From positions 69,674,518 through 69,738,517 of the forward strand of contig NC_051063.1 of the NCBI RefSeq assembly GCF_004664715.2: a stretch of 64,000 nucleotides of DNA. The letters are read 5' to 3'. Shown here piece after piece: positions 36,516 through 47,790 of the stretch; the first letter of the stretch is position 1; each line of letters opens with the position of its first letter. This stretch comes from Peromyscus leucopus. Taxonomy: Eukaryota > Chordata > Mammalia > Rodentia > Cricetidae. A model generated the notes under the pieces. It saw only the letters and a list, made by a program, of their open reading frames with translations, did no database searches and was not told where the DNA came from. Position numbers and translations under genes: made by a program.

Positions 36516-36967
36516 TAATTTTATTATTCATTGTTGCTTGGAACTTTTTTTTTTTTTTTTCAATTTCAGTTAGTCCTAACTAAAATGCAGGCTCTTAAAC
36601 TCTGAGACTGCAAGAATGGAGAGTGGGAAAAGGGTTACAGAGGAAAGATCTATAATCCTTTATAATCCAAGTAACTCTGGGGACAGCCTCACCGGATAAT
36701 GCTGCTCTGAGATGGCCAACAAAAGTCTCTAAGTTCAGTCACGTAACAGGCAAACATAACTAGTTCCATATTACCTTCATTAATATAGTGCAGACTCAAC
36801 TATATAGATAAGTGAGTTTGTATTCTGTATTACTCTGTCTCACCAAATTGTTGGTAGGTTAAAAATAAAGTAAGTTGTTTTCTGGACTGTTCACAAACAG
36901 GCTTGCCTGTATTTCATGGCTGGGTAGGGCTACCTTGACCTCTGTTGGATGTTTATGGTCATAAACA

Positions 36968-37065
36968 TGCCAAAGACAGTGCTTTGGGCCTGCAGTCCCA
37001 GCACAGAAGCTGAGCTCTAGGCCAGCCTGGGCTGCATATTAAGACCCTCTCTCAGAAACCAAAAG
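36968..37065 (+). repeat. B1-like fragment
   Basis: gggcctgcagtcccagcaca followed by ggccagcctgggctgcatat is a shortened B1. Confidence 0.6.
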
Positions 37066-37326
37066 GTACAACTCTAAGTGTGACGGAAGAATAAATACGC
37101 AGATGAGAATATGACAGTGACCATAGCCTCCTGTGTATCAAGAACAGAACGGTCATGTTGAGTTTTTCCTTTGGGGGGAAAAAGTTGTGAGCAAGCTTAT
37201 GATATTTCTCAGTTTTCTTAAGTAAACCATGAATATTTGCTTAAAATGAATAAATTAAGGAAAATATTTCTAAATGCAAATTAAAACACACTTGTCTTCA
37301 TATGTTCTATTCAAAAGGCTAAATAT

Positions 37327-37711
37327 GTGGGTGTAATGGTTGCTTTCCTTGTCAACCTGGTGGTCCCAAATCATCTGGGAAGGGAGTCTGGGTGTGGGAG
37401 GGGCTATCTAGATCAGGCTGGCCCATGGGCTGACCTCTCAGATGTTGTCTTGATGACATTAATTCACGTGGGCAGGACCAAGCTGTGGGAGTGGAGGGAA
37501 TGGGCCGAGCTCTCTCAGCCTGAGTTACTTGCTCTGTTCTTCTGGCTATGGATGCGATGCGGCCAGCTGCTTCAAACTCCGATGTCCCGACTTCCCTACT
37601 GCGATGGACCTCACCTGGACCTCACCTGGACCTCTGAACCCAGTATACCTTTCCTCCTTCAGCTGCTTTTGTTGGTATTTTACCACGGCAACAGGAAAGA
37701 CACCAAGACAG
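37327..37711 (+). repeat. Rodent ~400-bp family repeat
   Basis: ccttgtcaacctggtggtcc at the left end, a gggaggggctatctagatc core, and gtattttaccacggcaacag at the right. A small internal tandem (acctcacctgg, about three units) lies at 37610-37634. The 137-codon ORF across it is repeat-derived. Confidence 0.7.
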
Positions 37712-38189
37712 TGAGTTCATTAACAAACATGTTTTTATAAAGTGCGGGCACATGAAAATCAGTTTTCCTGTCTCACTTCTTGCTAAAGGTTATGAAGAGT
37801 GGAAAATTCTAGTTCACACATGTAATTATATAGAAAAGAATAGAAAAAATGAGGTATATTTTAATTTTTAAATGTATCATATATTTTTCTATTGAGAAAG
37901 GGACGTATTTTATATATATATATATGAACATTTTAAGGAATACTATAACTTGTAAACTTAAGAAACGAAAACAGGAACTTTTGAGATAGAAGCAAAGAAA
38001 GCTACAGCTACATGTACAAAGGTATTTTGGTTCACAAAGATTCAAAAGGAGGAGTTTTTTGGATGAAAAGGATTTTTTAATGAAAACATAAACCTTTTTC
38101 AACAAAGGTAGAATGGCTGGACTGCTCTACAGAGGGAGGCAGGGAAGAATGACAGGGGGAAAAGATTTAATCACACGGCAGGAAGTCGA

Positions 38190-38337
38190 GGGGAGGCCAA
38201 GTGGTGGGGGAGCACTCAGGAGGCAGGGGCAGGAGGATCTCCATGAGTTCTATGCCAGCCTGGGCTACAGAGCGAGATCCAGGACAGCCAGGGCTACATA
38301 GAGAGATAACAGAAAGAAGAAGAAGAAAAAAAAAAAA
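38190..38337 (+). repeat. B1 SINE
   Basis: agcactcaggaggcaggggc, then agcctgggctacagagcgag and an A-rich tail (aagaagaaaaaaaaaaaa). Confidence 0.8.
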
Positions 38338-38480
38338 GCCTTAGGAAGTCTTATTAAGTTTGTGAAAATGGAATCATATAAAAGGAAATTTCTGTGGCAT
38401 CAGGGTAATTATAATTTATTTAAAACACATACAGCATATTGTAAAAATTAAATATTGACAAACTGACATTTAAAAAAATC

Positions 38481-38640
38481 TAGCCGGGCAGTGGTGGCGC
38501 ATGCCTTTAATCCCAGCACTCGGGAGGCAGAGGCAGGTGGATCTCTATGAGTTTGAGGCCAGCCTGGTCTACAAAGCGAGTTCCAGGAAAGGTGCAAAGC
38601 TACACAGAGAAACCCTGTTTCAAAAAAAATAAATAAATAA
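38481..38640 (+). repeat. B1 SINE, full length, cricetid-type body
   Basis: It runs from gccgggcagtggtggcgcat to ccctgtttcaaaaaaaataa and contains ggaaaggtgcaaagctacac, a variant I associate with cricetid rather than Mus B1 copies. The RNA polymerase III box phrase gagtttgaggccagcctgg is present. Confidence 0.95.
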
Positions 38641-38775
38641 TCCAATTCTGAGTATTGAAACCAACAAGTTTCCTTGACATAGATCTGCCCAAAGATTGTG
38701 TTTTATCAAGATGATTTCCAGTATCTCTATTATACTTTTCACAAAAACATGGATTTCCACCACCTCAGAGACACA

Positions 38776-38909
38776 AAGTGTTTCTCTGTGTAACAGCCCT
38801 GGCTGTCCTGGAACTCACTTTGTAGACCAGGCTGTCCTCGAACTCACAGAGATCCACCTGTCTCTGCCTCCCGAGTCTTGGGAATAAAGGCGTGCACCAT
38901 CAGGCCTGG
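38776..38909 (-). repeat. B1 SINE, inverted
   Basis: gtgtttctctgtgtaacagc at the left, ataaaggcgtgcaccatcag at the right. It faces the copy at 38481 across about 135 bp. Confidence 0.92.
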
Positions 38910-39009
38910 GTAAGACATGGAATCTTAAGGAAGCTTATAAGTGGCTGCTGCTGCTGCTGCTGTGCTGTTCTGTGGTAATGGCTGGTTGGCTGGCTTTGTT
39001 TGGTTTTTA

Positions 39010-39010
<1 letters not shown>

Positions 39011-39051
<41 letters not shown>
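39011..39051. repeat. (TAGT)n tetranucleotide microsatellite
   Basis: Ten perfect TAGT units. Confidence 0.97.
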
Positions 39052-39052
39052 G

Positions 39053-39165
39053 GCATCACACTCACTGTCACCCAGACTATCATCCTAGAATGGCAATATC
39101 TGGGTGTGGGGTGTCAGTCCTTATGCCTCAGCCTCCAGAGTGGTAGGATTTCAGGTATAAGCAAG
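39053..39165 (-). repeat. Old B1-like SINE, inverted, with (TTAG)n head
   Basis: A (TAGT)n run (39011-39051) replaces the reversed A-tail. tcagcctccagagtggtagg is the reversed B1 body. Confidence 0.5.
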
Positions 39166-39960
39166 AGTGGAGGCTTATTAAGTATATATTTGTTTTAAAG
39201 TCTTTTGAGTGATTATTTTAGAACTCTGGCTAAATAAATGACTATTACTTTCCCATGATGCTTGATATTTATTTTTAATGCAAATGTTCCAAAGATCATA
39301 TAAAATTTATAAAAGCCTGAAGGTCCTAGTGTGAGGCTGTCAGTCATGACCATTATCTTAAAATGATATGTGCAATAAAAATAACTAAACCATGTCAATT
39401 GCCAAACTCTCATCAAACTTTAAACTACAAATATTATATCTTTTTTCAACCATAGTTTTGATTCCTCTTTGAAACATTGAGAACCAGATTCAGTGGAGGG
39501 GTAGAGGTGGGGGGACCTCTAATACAACTTTCTGGGAACAATAAGCTATATAATTCACAACTAGTTTTTCTTTGACTACCTTTGGTTAAAATTAATATCA
39601 TTCGAAAAGTAGACATTATGTTTCCTAGTTCTGATGGACTTTGTTGTGTATTTTCCACTAACTCTGTACCTGTTATGTGTCACCATTCTGAAGAAGTGCC
39701 ACTGTCCTGAAAAGATAACCCAGCCATGTCCCATGCTTCCACTACAGGCAGGCTGAAGGTAGCCATGGATTCCAGGGAAGACACACTGAGACCTACTCCA
39801 GTTTGGCCTCTTTCTGGCTCAAGTGTGACTGATGTGACCACGACCCTGACTCTCCATCACTAGTCACTGTTGCCTTGATATGGTTGAGATGAGTAACTAG
39901 GATGTCCACCCCAGCAGCGACAGATAATCAAAGTCTAAATACATCGATCAACAACATTTC

Positions 39961-39977
39961 GGGGGGGGGGGGGGGGG
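39961..39977. repeat. G17 homopolymer
   Basis: Seventeen consecutive G on the plus strand. Confidence 0.95.
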
Positions 39978-40295
39978 TGAGGAAGAGGTGAACCTTTTTA
40001 GAATCAAAATGGAATCTATTGTGTCAATTCAAACCAAAAACAAGTAAATCAAACCAGAAAGGAAGGAAGGAGGTGTTTATACACAAGACTGCCTCACGGT
40101 GGGTGACTGGGATGGAAAACTGCCATAGCCAGGGGCCAGCAAAACTTCACACAGAAGTGCTTCATAAACACGTTTCCACACTTGTCATCAGTCAGCAATG
40201 AAGTCACTAGTGCCACTCACTGTAGCCAAGGGCCACTTTTTCCAAATACCTCCTGTGATTCCCTTAGTATTTGTGTTTAAGCATTCACCTCTTTG

Positions 40296-40296
<1 letters not shown>

Positions 40297-40331
<35 letters not shown>

Positions 40332-40332
40332 A
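40297..40332. repeat. (AC)n microsatellite
   Basis: About 18 AC units. Confidence 0.96.
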
Positions 40333-40597
40333 CTTAGAGTAGAGCATACAGTCCTTCTGCTGTGCTCTGAAATTCCCAAATAAATTTCACAATCCAGAGG
40401 GGAAGGCTATCTCTGTTCGGTTGGCAACAAGCATCCATTCAGGGAAGATATTGCTGATGAGCATTTGGTGGTGATTGGAGGATCCATGCTGTGTGAGTGG
40501 AGTGTTATAAATCTAGGAATACAGGGCTGGTGTGGGGACTAGAGAATGAGACACAGAGGGATGAGGGGTTAGAAGGGCCTTTGGGGGTCTGAGGGCA

Positions 40598-40927
40598 AGT
40601 GTTAACTGTCAACTTGACAGGACCTAGGAGACAATCCTCCAGGCACACCTGTGAGGTGATGATTAGGTTAAATGAGGTGGGAAGACCCACACTGAAGGTG
40701 GGCAGCACAGTTCTCTGGACTCAGGTCCTACATTACATGAAGGGGAGAAAATGAGCTATGTACCAGGACTCACTCACCTCTGCTTCCTGACTGTGGATGC
40801 AACGTGACCAACTGCCTTGAGCTCTCCACCAGGGAGGACTGTATCCTTGACCTGTACATTAAGACGAACCCTTTCTCATCTAAGTTGCTTTTGTTAAGAT
40901 ATTTTATCTCAGCAACAAGAAAAGGGG
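40598..40927 (+). repeat. Rodent ~400-bp family repeat
   Basis: Left end gttaactgtcaacttgacag, right end gatattttatctcagcaaca. Same orientation as the copy at 37327. Confidence 0.7.
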
Positions 40928-41047
40928 TGCCAGGTACCTGTGTGAGTGGTGGGAGAGACAGAGGAATGTGGGTGGAGTATGTGGGAGTGTGGAGATACTA
41001 AAGGGAGAATGCATACATATATGAGAAAGGTGTTGGCACATCTCTAT

Positions 41048-41102
41048 TTTATTATTATTATTATTATTATTATTTATTAATTTTTATTTATTTATTTATT
41101 TT
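41048..41102. repeat. (TTA)n(TTTA)n microsatellite
   Basis: Reversed tail of the adjacent B1, with about eight TTA units followed by TTTA units. Confidence 0.9.
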
Positions 41103-41103
41103 T

Positions 41104-41254
41104 TTGGTTTTTCATGACAGGGTTTCTCCATGTAGTTTTGGTGCCTGCCCTCGATCTTGCTCTGTAGACCAGGCTGGCCTCAAACTCACAGAGATCTGCC
41201 TGGCTCTGCCTCCCTACTGCTGGGATTAAAGATGTGTGCCACCCTGCCCGGCTG
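41104..41254 (-). repeat. B1 SINE, inverted
   Basis: ggtttttcatgacagggttt, tagaccaggctggcctcaaa and ctgggattaaagatgtgtgc. It is preceded by a (TTA)n/(TTTA)n tract at 41048-41102. Confidence 0.92.
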
Positions 41255-42586
41255 GCACATTTCTCTAATAATGAACCTAATAAGACTTAAATATAATTTA
41301 GGACAGGGATGTATTTGCTATGGCTTCGGTTGTAGTTACCATGGGAACACCTGCTTGCAATGTCCCCAGTGGTCACCTTCTTAGCAACTTTCTATGGGCC
41401 CCATGGCATCCTGTAGCTTCTGAAGACACCTACGCAATCACACCATTCAAGACTCAGTCCTTGAGTGAATGCCTGAATTATGGAAATCAGAACTAAGTGT
41501 TCAATTTAGATCATGTGATTCAAGTCCTAGACAACAGGACTTTTATAAATGAAATAAAAGGATTCTGCCCCAGAGATTAGTGTGAGGGAAAGAGTTTCAG
41601 AAAGCCACCCACATTTGCTCTCACCCTTTTTCGGGCAAGGGGGTGGAAAACTCCCACCCAGATGAAGGATAGACATCCCCCCCCCTCCTCCATACAAGTA
41701 CACATTCCAGTACATTCTTCAGAGTAAAACCAAAAAAGACAGCAAAGACACCCAGCGGCACAGTGGCCCAGCTAGGTGCACTGAGCTCCTGGTCAGATCC
41801 AGCAGAACTAACTCAGGGGGCACTTTCCATCCAGGGCTGCCCCATCACCAAAACAGCCCACGGAAAAGAAGAAACAGTGCTGTGCCTGGGGACAGAAGGA
41901 AAAGAACAGAGCCGCTAAATGTCTGGTCACAAACAGAAAAGAATAAATCTGTGTTACAATAGACAGGCTGTCACCCACTAGACCTCAAGTCAGCTCCGAT
42001 AAATGAGGGCGGTTAGAGATTATGCAAAGGTTTTGCACTTTCAATAAAATTGCTTGGCAGGTGTAAAATATTAATTCAATCTGTCCGAATAGAGAATGAT
42101 TAACCAAAAGAATGGAGAAGCTAATGAAGAGGAATAGAAGGTTCCATGGGATGCAGGAGTCCTTAGGGCCCCCGCCTGACTCTGAACAGGATTGGAGGAA
42201 GCCCTGTCAAAAACCAGGAGTTAGAACAGGATAGAGCCATTACTTCTAAATTTACAGAAAACTAGATATTTTTCCCCCATGCAATCATCTCAAGGATGTA
42301 AGTGATTGCCTCCCCAGGACAGACAATGGCCCATTTTACGAGCTACAATGTATGCTGATTATACAGGGCTCTGATGCGCTCCCAAATTACAAACTCACTT
42401 TCACCTCCACTCTCAATGGCCTGTTACCTATACCGTAGGACAGCTGCCATTCTCTTGAAAGGGCTGAGCAGCCCTGCCTAGAGCAACCAAGCTGTTTTAA
42501 TTGCGAGCCACCTCTCCTCCTTAGGGCCGACGAAGAGAACGGACTGAACAATCAGACAATTTCCTAATTCCCGGGGATCTACTCAC

Positions 42587-42693
42587 CGTGCTGTGTGAAG
42601 AGGTCACTATGAACAATCTCAATCAAGCAGTAGAGCTTCTGGACAGTCAGCAAGCCAGCAGGGACGTTCAGGATGAATTCCGTGAACATTTTG
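42587..42693 (-). CDS. Dock1: DOCK1 internal coding exon (KMFTEFILNV...)
   Basis: This 107-bp exon has one base completing Ser, then 35 codons from KMFTEFILNVPAGLLTVQKL to ...IVHSDLFTQH, then G as the first base of a split Asp codon. The acceptor ends TTTCTCCTCGTAG and the donor is G|GTGAGT. Retention of the intron gives H-G-E then TAG within the donor region itself. Both phases match the neighbouring exons (AG|C before, G|AC after). The amphipathic leucine-rich sequence fits the helical repeat scaffold between DHR-1 and DHR-2. A 24.6-kb intron follows. B1 SINEs lie about 400 bp upstream and 1.3 kb downstream on the transcript. Confidence 0.93.
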
Positions 42694-43100
42694 CTACGAG
42701 GAGAAACGCAAGTGACATGGTTCAGAAGCATGGCCAGCCTGAGCACCCCACGCTGTCCCAAGGTGGTGCAGAATCACCGGGGTAGGAAATAGCCCTAAAA
42801 TGTCAAGACCAGGTTTGCTAGAGGCCTTTACAAAATCCAGGCCCGAATCTTATCCTAGAAATCTGTGTTTTAAAACATTGGTTCTTACTACAGAGTGAGT
42901 GGCTACGATTCAAATTACATACAATGGTAAGTGCTGGTAAGAGTGTAAAGAAATTAGATCCTTTGGGCTTTATGGGTAGGAAAGGAAAGGGGTGTGGCCA
43001 CTTGAGAATTTCCTGAAAATGGAAAAATACATTACCCTGTGCTCAATATACACATATATACAAACTTTTTAAGCACTCAAAAAAGGAGAAACTGCCCAAT

Positions 43101-43281
43101 TTTTTTTTTTTTTTTTTTTTTTTTTTGGTTTTTCAAGACAGGGTTTCTCTGTGTAGCTTTGTGCCTTTCCTGAAACTCACTTTGGAGACCAGGCTGGCCT
43201 CGAACTCACAGAGACCCATCTGCCTCTGCCTCTGCCTCCCGAGTACTGGGATTAAAGGCGTGCGCCACCACTGCCTGGCTG
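43101..43281 (-). repeat. B1 SINE, inverted, with long poly(T)
   Basis: About 27 T, then tttttcaagacagggtttct, tagctttgtgcctttcctga (cricetid-type) and ggattaaaggcgtgcgccac. It lies about 400 bp 5' of the KMFTEF exon on the DOCK1 transcript, in sense orientation to it. Confidence 0.95.
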
Positions 43282-43661
43282 CCCAAAAATCTTATTAGCA
43301 TATTCTACAAGGGTAAAAAAACGGCACAATCAGCTAGGCTGTGTTATCAAAATGACCAAGCAGGCATTGAATCCGAGGCACTCACCAGCTTAGTTACCAA
43401 GGACAAGCAAATTTAGGCTAACATCCAACCAATACTCTAGCATCATCACAGAGGCTAACTGACTGATGCATGAACATTGTTTTGTGAAGCCTACTTTGTA
43501 CGAGGAGAGATGCATGTTGTAGCCAAAATAAATGGTGGGCCAGCATGGGAAGGTATGCCATGAAAGTCACTCCTAATTATGTAATTATAGAAGACATTAT
43601 ATCAGGAAAACTAGGTGCCTTCAGTTTAGAAGCTGACTGTGAAGAAAGAATGCTTACTTGA

Positions 43662-43663
<2 letters not shown>

Positions 43664-43709
<46 letters not shown>
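43664..43709. repeat. (GT)n microsatellite
   Basis: About 23 GT units in the 2.3-kb DOCK1 intron. Confidence 0.97.
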
Positions 43710-43710
<1 letters not shown>

Positions 43711-44609
43711 TTTTAATGTCATTTGCAAAACTTGGTATAGAAGGCATTAATGAGGCACATTGAGGCACTGAGCAGAGAGTGAAGGCAGGCAGCCCAGGGG
43801 AAACAGGTCTTCTGCAGAGCTCCAAATACATGCCACAACTGCCAATCACAAGCAGGGTTGGTGTCCCTCCACTGGATATGGCTCTGGCTCCCACCAGACA
43901 ACTTTCTCCACTTTCTCTCACTGTCTCCAGGCCTGTGCATCTCAAACATCTACTGGAATCCCTTGGAAACCAGACACTAGGCAACCATGTCTAACTAAGA
44001 AGATTCCGGAAGAACTTGAGATTTGGCTTCTAATAATTCCTGGAGCCATGGGTGCTGCTGGTCCAGGGACCATCCTTTTTAAAATCACGCTCCAAGAAAA
44101 GGACTTTGCAGAGACACAGCTGAGCAAACCAACATCTGGATCACATAGGTTTCTCTTTCTTCACTTGGAGTCTGCTAAGCTAGAACCCGAATGTCAGGGT
44201 CCTGGAAGCAGAAAATAAGTGTGTCCCTGTTGGACACTAAATCTCAGGCAAATCAGAGAGAGTGCTGTCCAGGAGCCCCTTGCCCTTCAATTTCAAGACA
44301 TTAATGGCTTAGGGTGGATATAAAGTGAAGGAAAGATGACCCCTCAGGGACAAATGTCCTCACACAGATATTTGGAGGGTCTGGTCAGCACAAATGATGC
44401 CATTTCCTGCACATGGTTCATTGTGTCAAACCTCAAACAAACATAAAGCAGAGATGGACTGGGCTGCCGGAGCTCACACGTGGGATCAAAGGCTAAATGT
44501 CCATCAGAGAATTTGTCAGAAAGCCACAGGATCTGCAGCTTATGGAGCAAAGAAGACTGAAAGGGGGGGGGGGCATAACCCAAGAAGGGAAAAGCTGGAC
44601 CCTAGACTA

Positions 44610-44765
44610 ATATTCCACTCTGAATGACCAGTGGCCACCTCCTCAGAGGGTTCCCTGCCATGATGGGCTGTACCTTGAACGATGCGCCATAAAAAACACT
44701 TTCTCCCTCCTGTTGTTTTGGTCAGGGTATTTTATCACAGAACAGCCAGACAATCTAAGACAACC
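44610..44765 (+). repeat. Rodent ~400-bp family repeat, 3' half
   Basis: gatgggctgtaccttgaacg followed by tggtcagggtattttatcac matches the 3' part of the family. Confidence 0.6.
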
Positions 44766-44992
44766 TTGGGCCATAGTCCCATTGTACTGTAAACCATTTT
44801 TCCAACAACAACAAGAAAATAGTGGCTGTGGGCAGGTAAAGCCCTCTCTACAAAAAGGCAAATCAGCCGCATCCATTCCACCCAATCCAGGGCATTGACC
44901 TCTGTAGGGATGAGGCAGCCTAGAGCATGCTCCAAACTGGATGCTCTGACAAAAAGCTGCACATGGCAAACATCTGTTTTCAGGACAATTAC

Positions 44993-45063
44993 CTGAGCTC
45001 CTTGGGGTCAAACACCAACTTCACATCATTGACGATGGTCGGCAAGTACTTCAGGGCTGCCCC
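44993..45063 (-). CDS. Dock1: DOCK1 internal coding exon (GAALKYLPT...)
   Basis: This 71-bp exon encodes 23 codons beginning GAALKYLPTIVNDVKLVFDP and leaves a split Ser codon (AG|C) for the next exon. The acceptor is a pyrimidine-rich tract ending TTTTCAG and the donor is AG|GTAATT. Reading through the donor gives an immediate in-frame TAA, so it must be spliced. It is the most upstream DOCK1 exon recognised here; the next lies 2.3 kb further along the minus strand and joins in phase. DOCK1 is a large atypical guanine-nucleotide exchange factor that works with ELMO to activate Rac in cell migration, phagocytosis and myoblast fusion. This segment belongs to the helical region between the DHR-1 lipid-binding and DHR-2 catalytic domains. 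DOCK2 and DOCK5 are the main alternatives; the nested INSYN2A exon favours DOCK1. Confidence 0.9.
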
Positions 45064-46801
45064 CTGAAAACCAGAAAGAGGGAGGTTAAGCATAATTAAG
45101 GCACGCAAATCTTAGCACAATCTTGTAATTTTGATAAAGATCCACAGAAAAACTGAGAGGAGAAAGATCGCTTCCAGAGGAGGCTTAACCACAATGACAA
45201 ATGAACAAAACCACCTCTTATGGGCATTTCTTTTGTGTCCACAGGCTTAAGAGGGCAGAGAGATTGTAAGAGTCACAGAACAGGGAGTTTGCTGTGAGAT
45301 TGTGCCTCAAAAAATGTCAGAAGCTAAACCCATAAAGTCTTACTAACATGGCTACCTGAACAAGGACAACACCAATACGCATACCAATACCAATGTGGAT
45401 AGGGAAAGCTCATGGGTCTTCAATCCTAGACAAAGAACCACTGGCAACTAATGAATGTAGAGTGGAAGAAATAGTCTTCCTTAGGAAGAGCATGCCAACT
45501 AATTATCTGAAACCAAATGATCAGCCTTCTAAACATATATACAAGTAACATTATAGGGCCAAAGAGGAGAAGGTGACATTAGTGAACACCAATAAGCAAT
45601 GCTTGTAAAACTAAGTGAGGTGAGCAGAAATAGTCATCTCCTTTAACTGAATCAATGCCTCAGATAACAAAATGAACACCAATCACCTAGAAAAATACCC
45701 TTTTACCAAATCCACTGTGGCACACAGAGGCAGTTCTGTTCTACCCCAAAGATGTCTTCCTGCTGTCTGTGTCCTTTAGTTGATCTTTACTCAGTCACCT
45801 CCGGCTTTCACCTCTGTGTCTTCCAGCTTCTTAAACTACAGGCAGGGACTCCATCTGGGTCCTCACACACAAACATGGAGGGCTTGAGAAGTCAGGCCAC
45901 AGTCAAGGTTTGGGGAACATACAGGACCCCAAACTTGGTTAAAAATCAAGTGTGCAGTATGCCTGAGTGTTTCGTGTCTGCCCACACCACACCTCACTGC
46001 AGCAGCCCTGGCTCTGCACACACAGCACGCCCACTGGGCACTGGGCATGCTATCACACCACACATGGGCAAGGAGCTCTGCCCCACCCCCAGACCTGCAG
46101 TTCAGATCCTGAACACTATATGTTAATGAATCACAGTATTCTTACCATAATAACATTTTCTGCCTTTAAAGAAATAACAGTGGCTTGATTTACAGGAAGG
46201 AGAGACTTGTGAAATTTCCCTACTATCGCTCTTCAGCATACATCTCATTAGCATATCCTTGGAATATTGAGATATAGAAACAAGCATGTGTGTATCATTA
46301 ATATGCACATTTGTTCTTCTCTTTGATGAGTAGTAAAATTCTATGCATATCCAATCATTGTTTTTAAATAAATTTTGAATGATGTATCCTCAGTACTTAC
46401 TGATCTGGATATTCCCATATACCTGGGGTCATGTAAACATTTCCCAGGTGAAAGAGAGTTATGAGCACAAAGAAGTGAAGAACCCCTGTTCTAGAAAGCC
46501 CAGCACCTCACAGACGGAGAGCAGAGATCAAGTCTATTACCTGCCATTCTCCATGCCAAGACCTGTCCACTCAGGTATTTACTGAAAATTTTAAATTAGT
46601 ACACACAATACTAGGTTTCATTACAGCACTTTCAAACAAATTTTATTTTTATTAATTCTCTTCCCCATTTCTCTCCCGCCCCCTCTGACTGATCCCCACT
46701 CTGTTGGCTCCATAGTCTCCTCAACTCCCTTCTGTCACTTGTTTGAAATCTCCTCATTCCTCTTTTCTGCAGGCTCCTCAGTGGTTTCATAGCATTCATC
46801 T

Positions 46802-46803
<2 letters not shown>

Positions 46804-46846
<43 letters not shown>
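46804..46846. repeat. (AC)n microsatellite
   Basis: About 21 AC units at the edge of the inverted L1 fragment. Confidence 0.96.
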
Positions 46847-46847
<1 letters not shown>

Positions 46848-47075
46848 TATAAGCTGGGATCCTCATAGAGAGAGAACATTCAATATTTGTGTTTTTGACT
46901 CTGGGTCATCTCACTTAATATATTTTTCATATCTATTCATTTTCTTGCAATGTTCATGATTTTATTTTTCTCTATTACTGAATAAAATTCAACTGGGTAT
47001 ACAAACCACAATTTCATTATCCATTCATCTGTTGATGGCTCGTTCCATTTCCTTGTTATTGTGATAAATTAAACA
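46835..47075 (-). mobile_element. L1 ORF2/3' fragment, inverted
   Basis: Reading the minus strand, agccatcaacagatgaatgg and then a run ending near cattcagtaatag match the distal ORF2 3' part of mammalian L1. It directly adjoins a plus-oriented L1 piece. Confidence 0.65.
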
Positions 47076-47079
47076 AGCA

Positions 47080-47555
47080 AAAAACTGCCAATCAACAAAA
47101 CTGCCAGTCAACAAATGGGCTAATGAAATGAAAAGACTGTTTTCAAAAGAAGATAAATGAATGCCCAATATGTATTTTTTTTTTTAATGTGCAGCATCCT
47201 TAGCCATCAGAGAAATGAGAATGAAAGCTACTTTGAGTTCCATCTCACCCCAGTCAGAATGGTTGTCATAAAAAAAGAGACAATGCTGGTAAGGATACAG
47301 AGAAAGAAAGGCCCTCATTCACTGTTGAGAGGAGTGTAAAAGAGCAGTTGTTACAGAAACCAGTATGAAGTTTTGTCCAGAAGTTCAAAGCAAAGGGGAG
47401 CTAGAAAGACAGCTTAGTGGGGTCATGGCACTTGCTACCAAACTTGATGACCTGCGTCTAATCCTTAGGAGCCACATGATAGAAGGACAGAACTAACTCC
47501 TGGAAGTTGTACTCTGACTTCCACACATACTCCCTGGCATGTGTGCACCCCCTAC

Positions 47556-47589
<34 letters not shown>

Positions 47590-47790
47590 AATAAATAAAT
47601 AGGCAGATAGATAAATAAATAAATGTAATTAAAACTTTTTTAATAGCAATACCATATGACCCAACTGTAGTACTCCTGAGCATACACTCAAGGAGCACAC
47701 TCCACCACAGAGACATCTCCAATTCTGTCAGGATTCCTATGTGGATGGGAGTGAGAGGGATCAGAGGAAGAGAGTGACAATCCAGGCATT
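47080..47790 (+). mobile_element. L1 ORF2 3' fragment split by a B3 SINE
   Basis: gccatcagagaaatgagaat, then tccatctcaccccagtcaga and cattcactgttgagaggagt are L1 ORF2 3' landmarks. After a SINE insertion the L1 resumes at 47641 with ataccatatgacccaactgt and gagcatacactcaaggagca. Coding frames are broken. Confidence 0.75.
47393..47640 (+). repeat. B3 SINE inserted in L1
   Basis: The head gctagaaagacagcttagtg, then cacttgctaccaaacttgat and agttgtactctgacttccac, is typical B3. It ends in (AC)n at 47556-47584, (AAAT)n and an A-rich end with AATAAA-like motifs. Confidence 0.8.

Larger units (their letters stand above)
17958..42586 (-). other. DOCK1 intron, 24.6 kb
   Basis: This large intron joins G|AC (Asp). 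It carries URR1-like and B1/B4 SINE copies, several members of a roughly 400-bp rodent repeat family (19230, 24165, 30750, 37327, 40598), a 1.5-kb LTR-like block (26404-27948), four CA/GT microsatellites, a 21-bp tandem array (32038-32121) and a B1 cluster at 38190-41254. Long stretches such as 24900-26400 and 28900-30450 appear unique. No further coding exon was recognised. Confidence 0.8.
42694..44992 (-). other. DOCK1 intron, 2.3 kb
   Basis: This intron joins AG|C (Ser). It contains a minus-oriented B1 with long poly(T) head (43101-43281), a GT microsatellite (43664-43709), a G run near 44562 and a partial rodent repeat copy at about 44610-44765. Confidence 0.85.

Noticed and set aside
37327..37740. 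137-codon plus-strand ORF
   Set aside because: It coincides with a copy of the rodent ~400-bp repeat, so it is repeat-derived.
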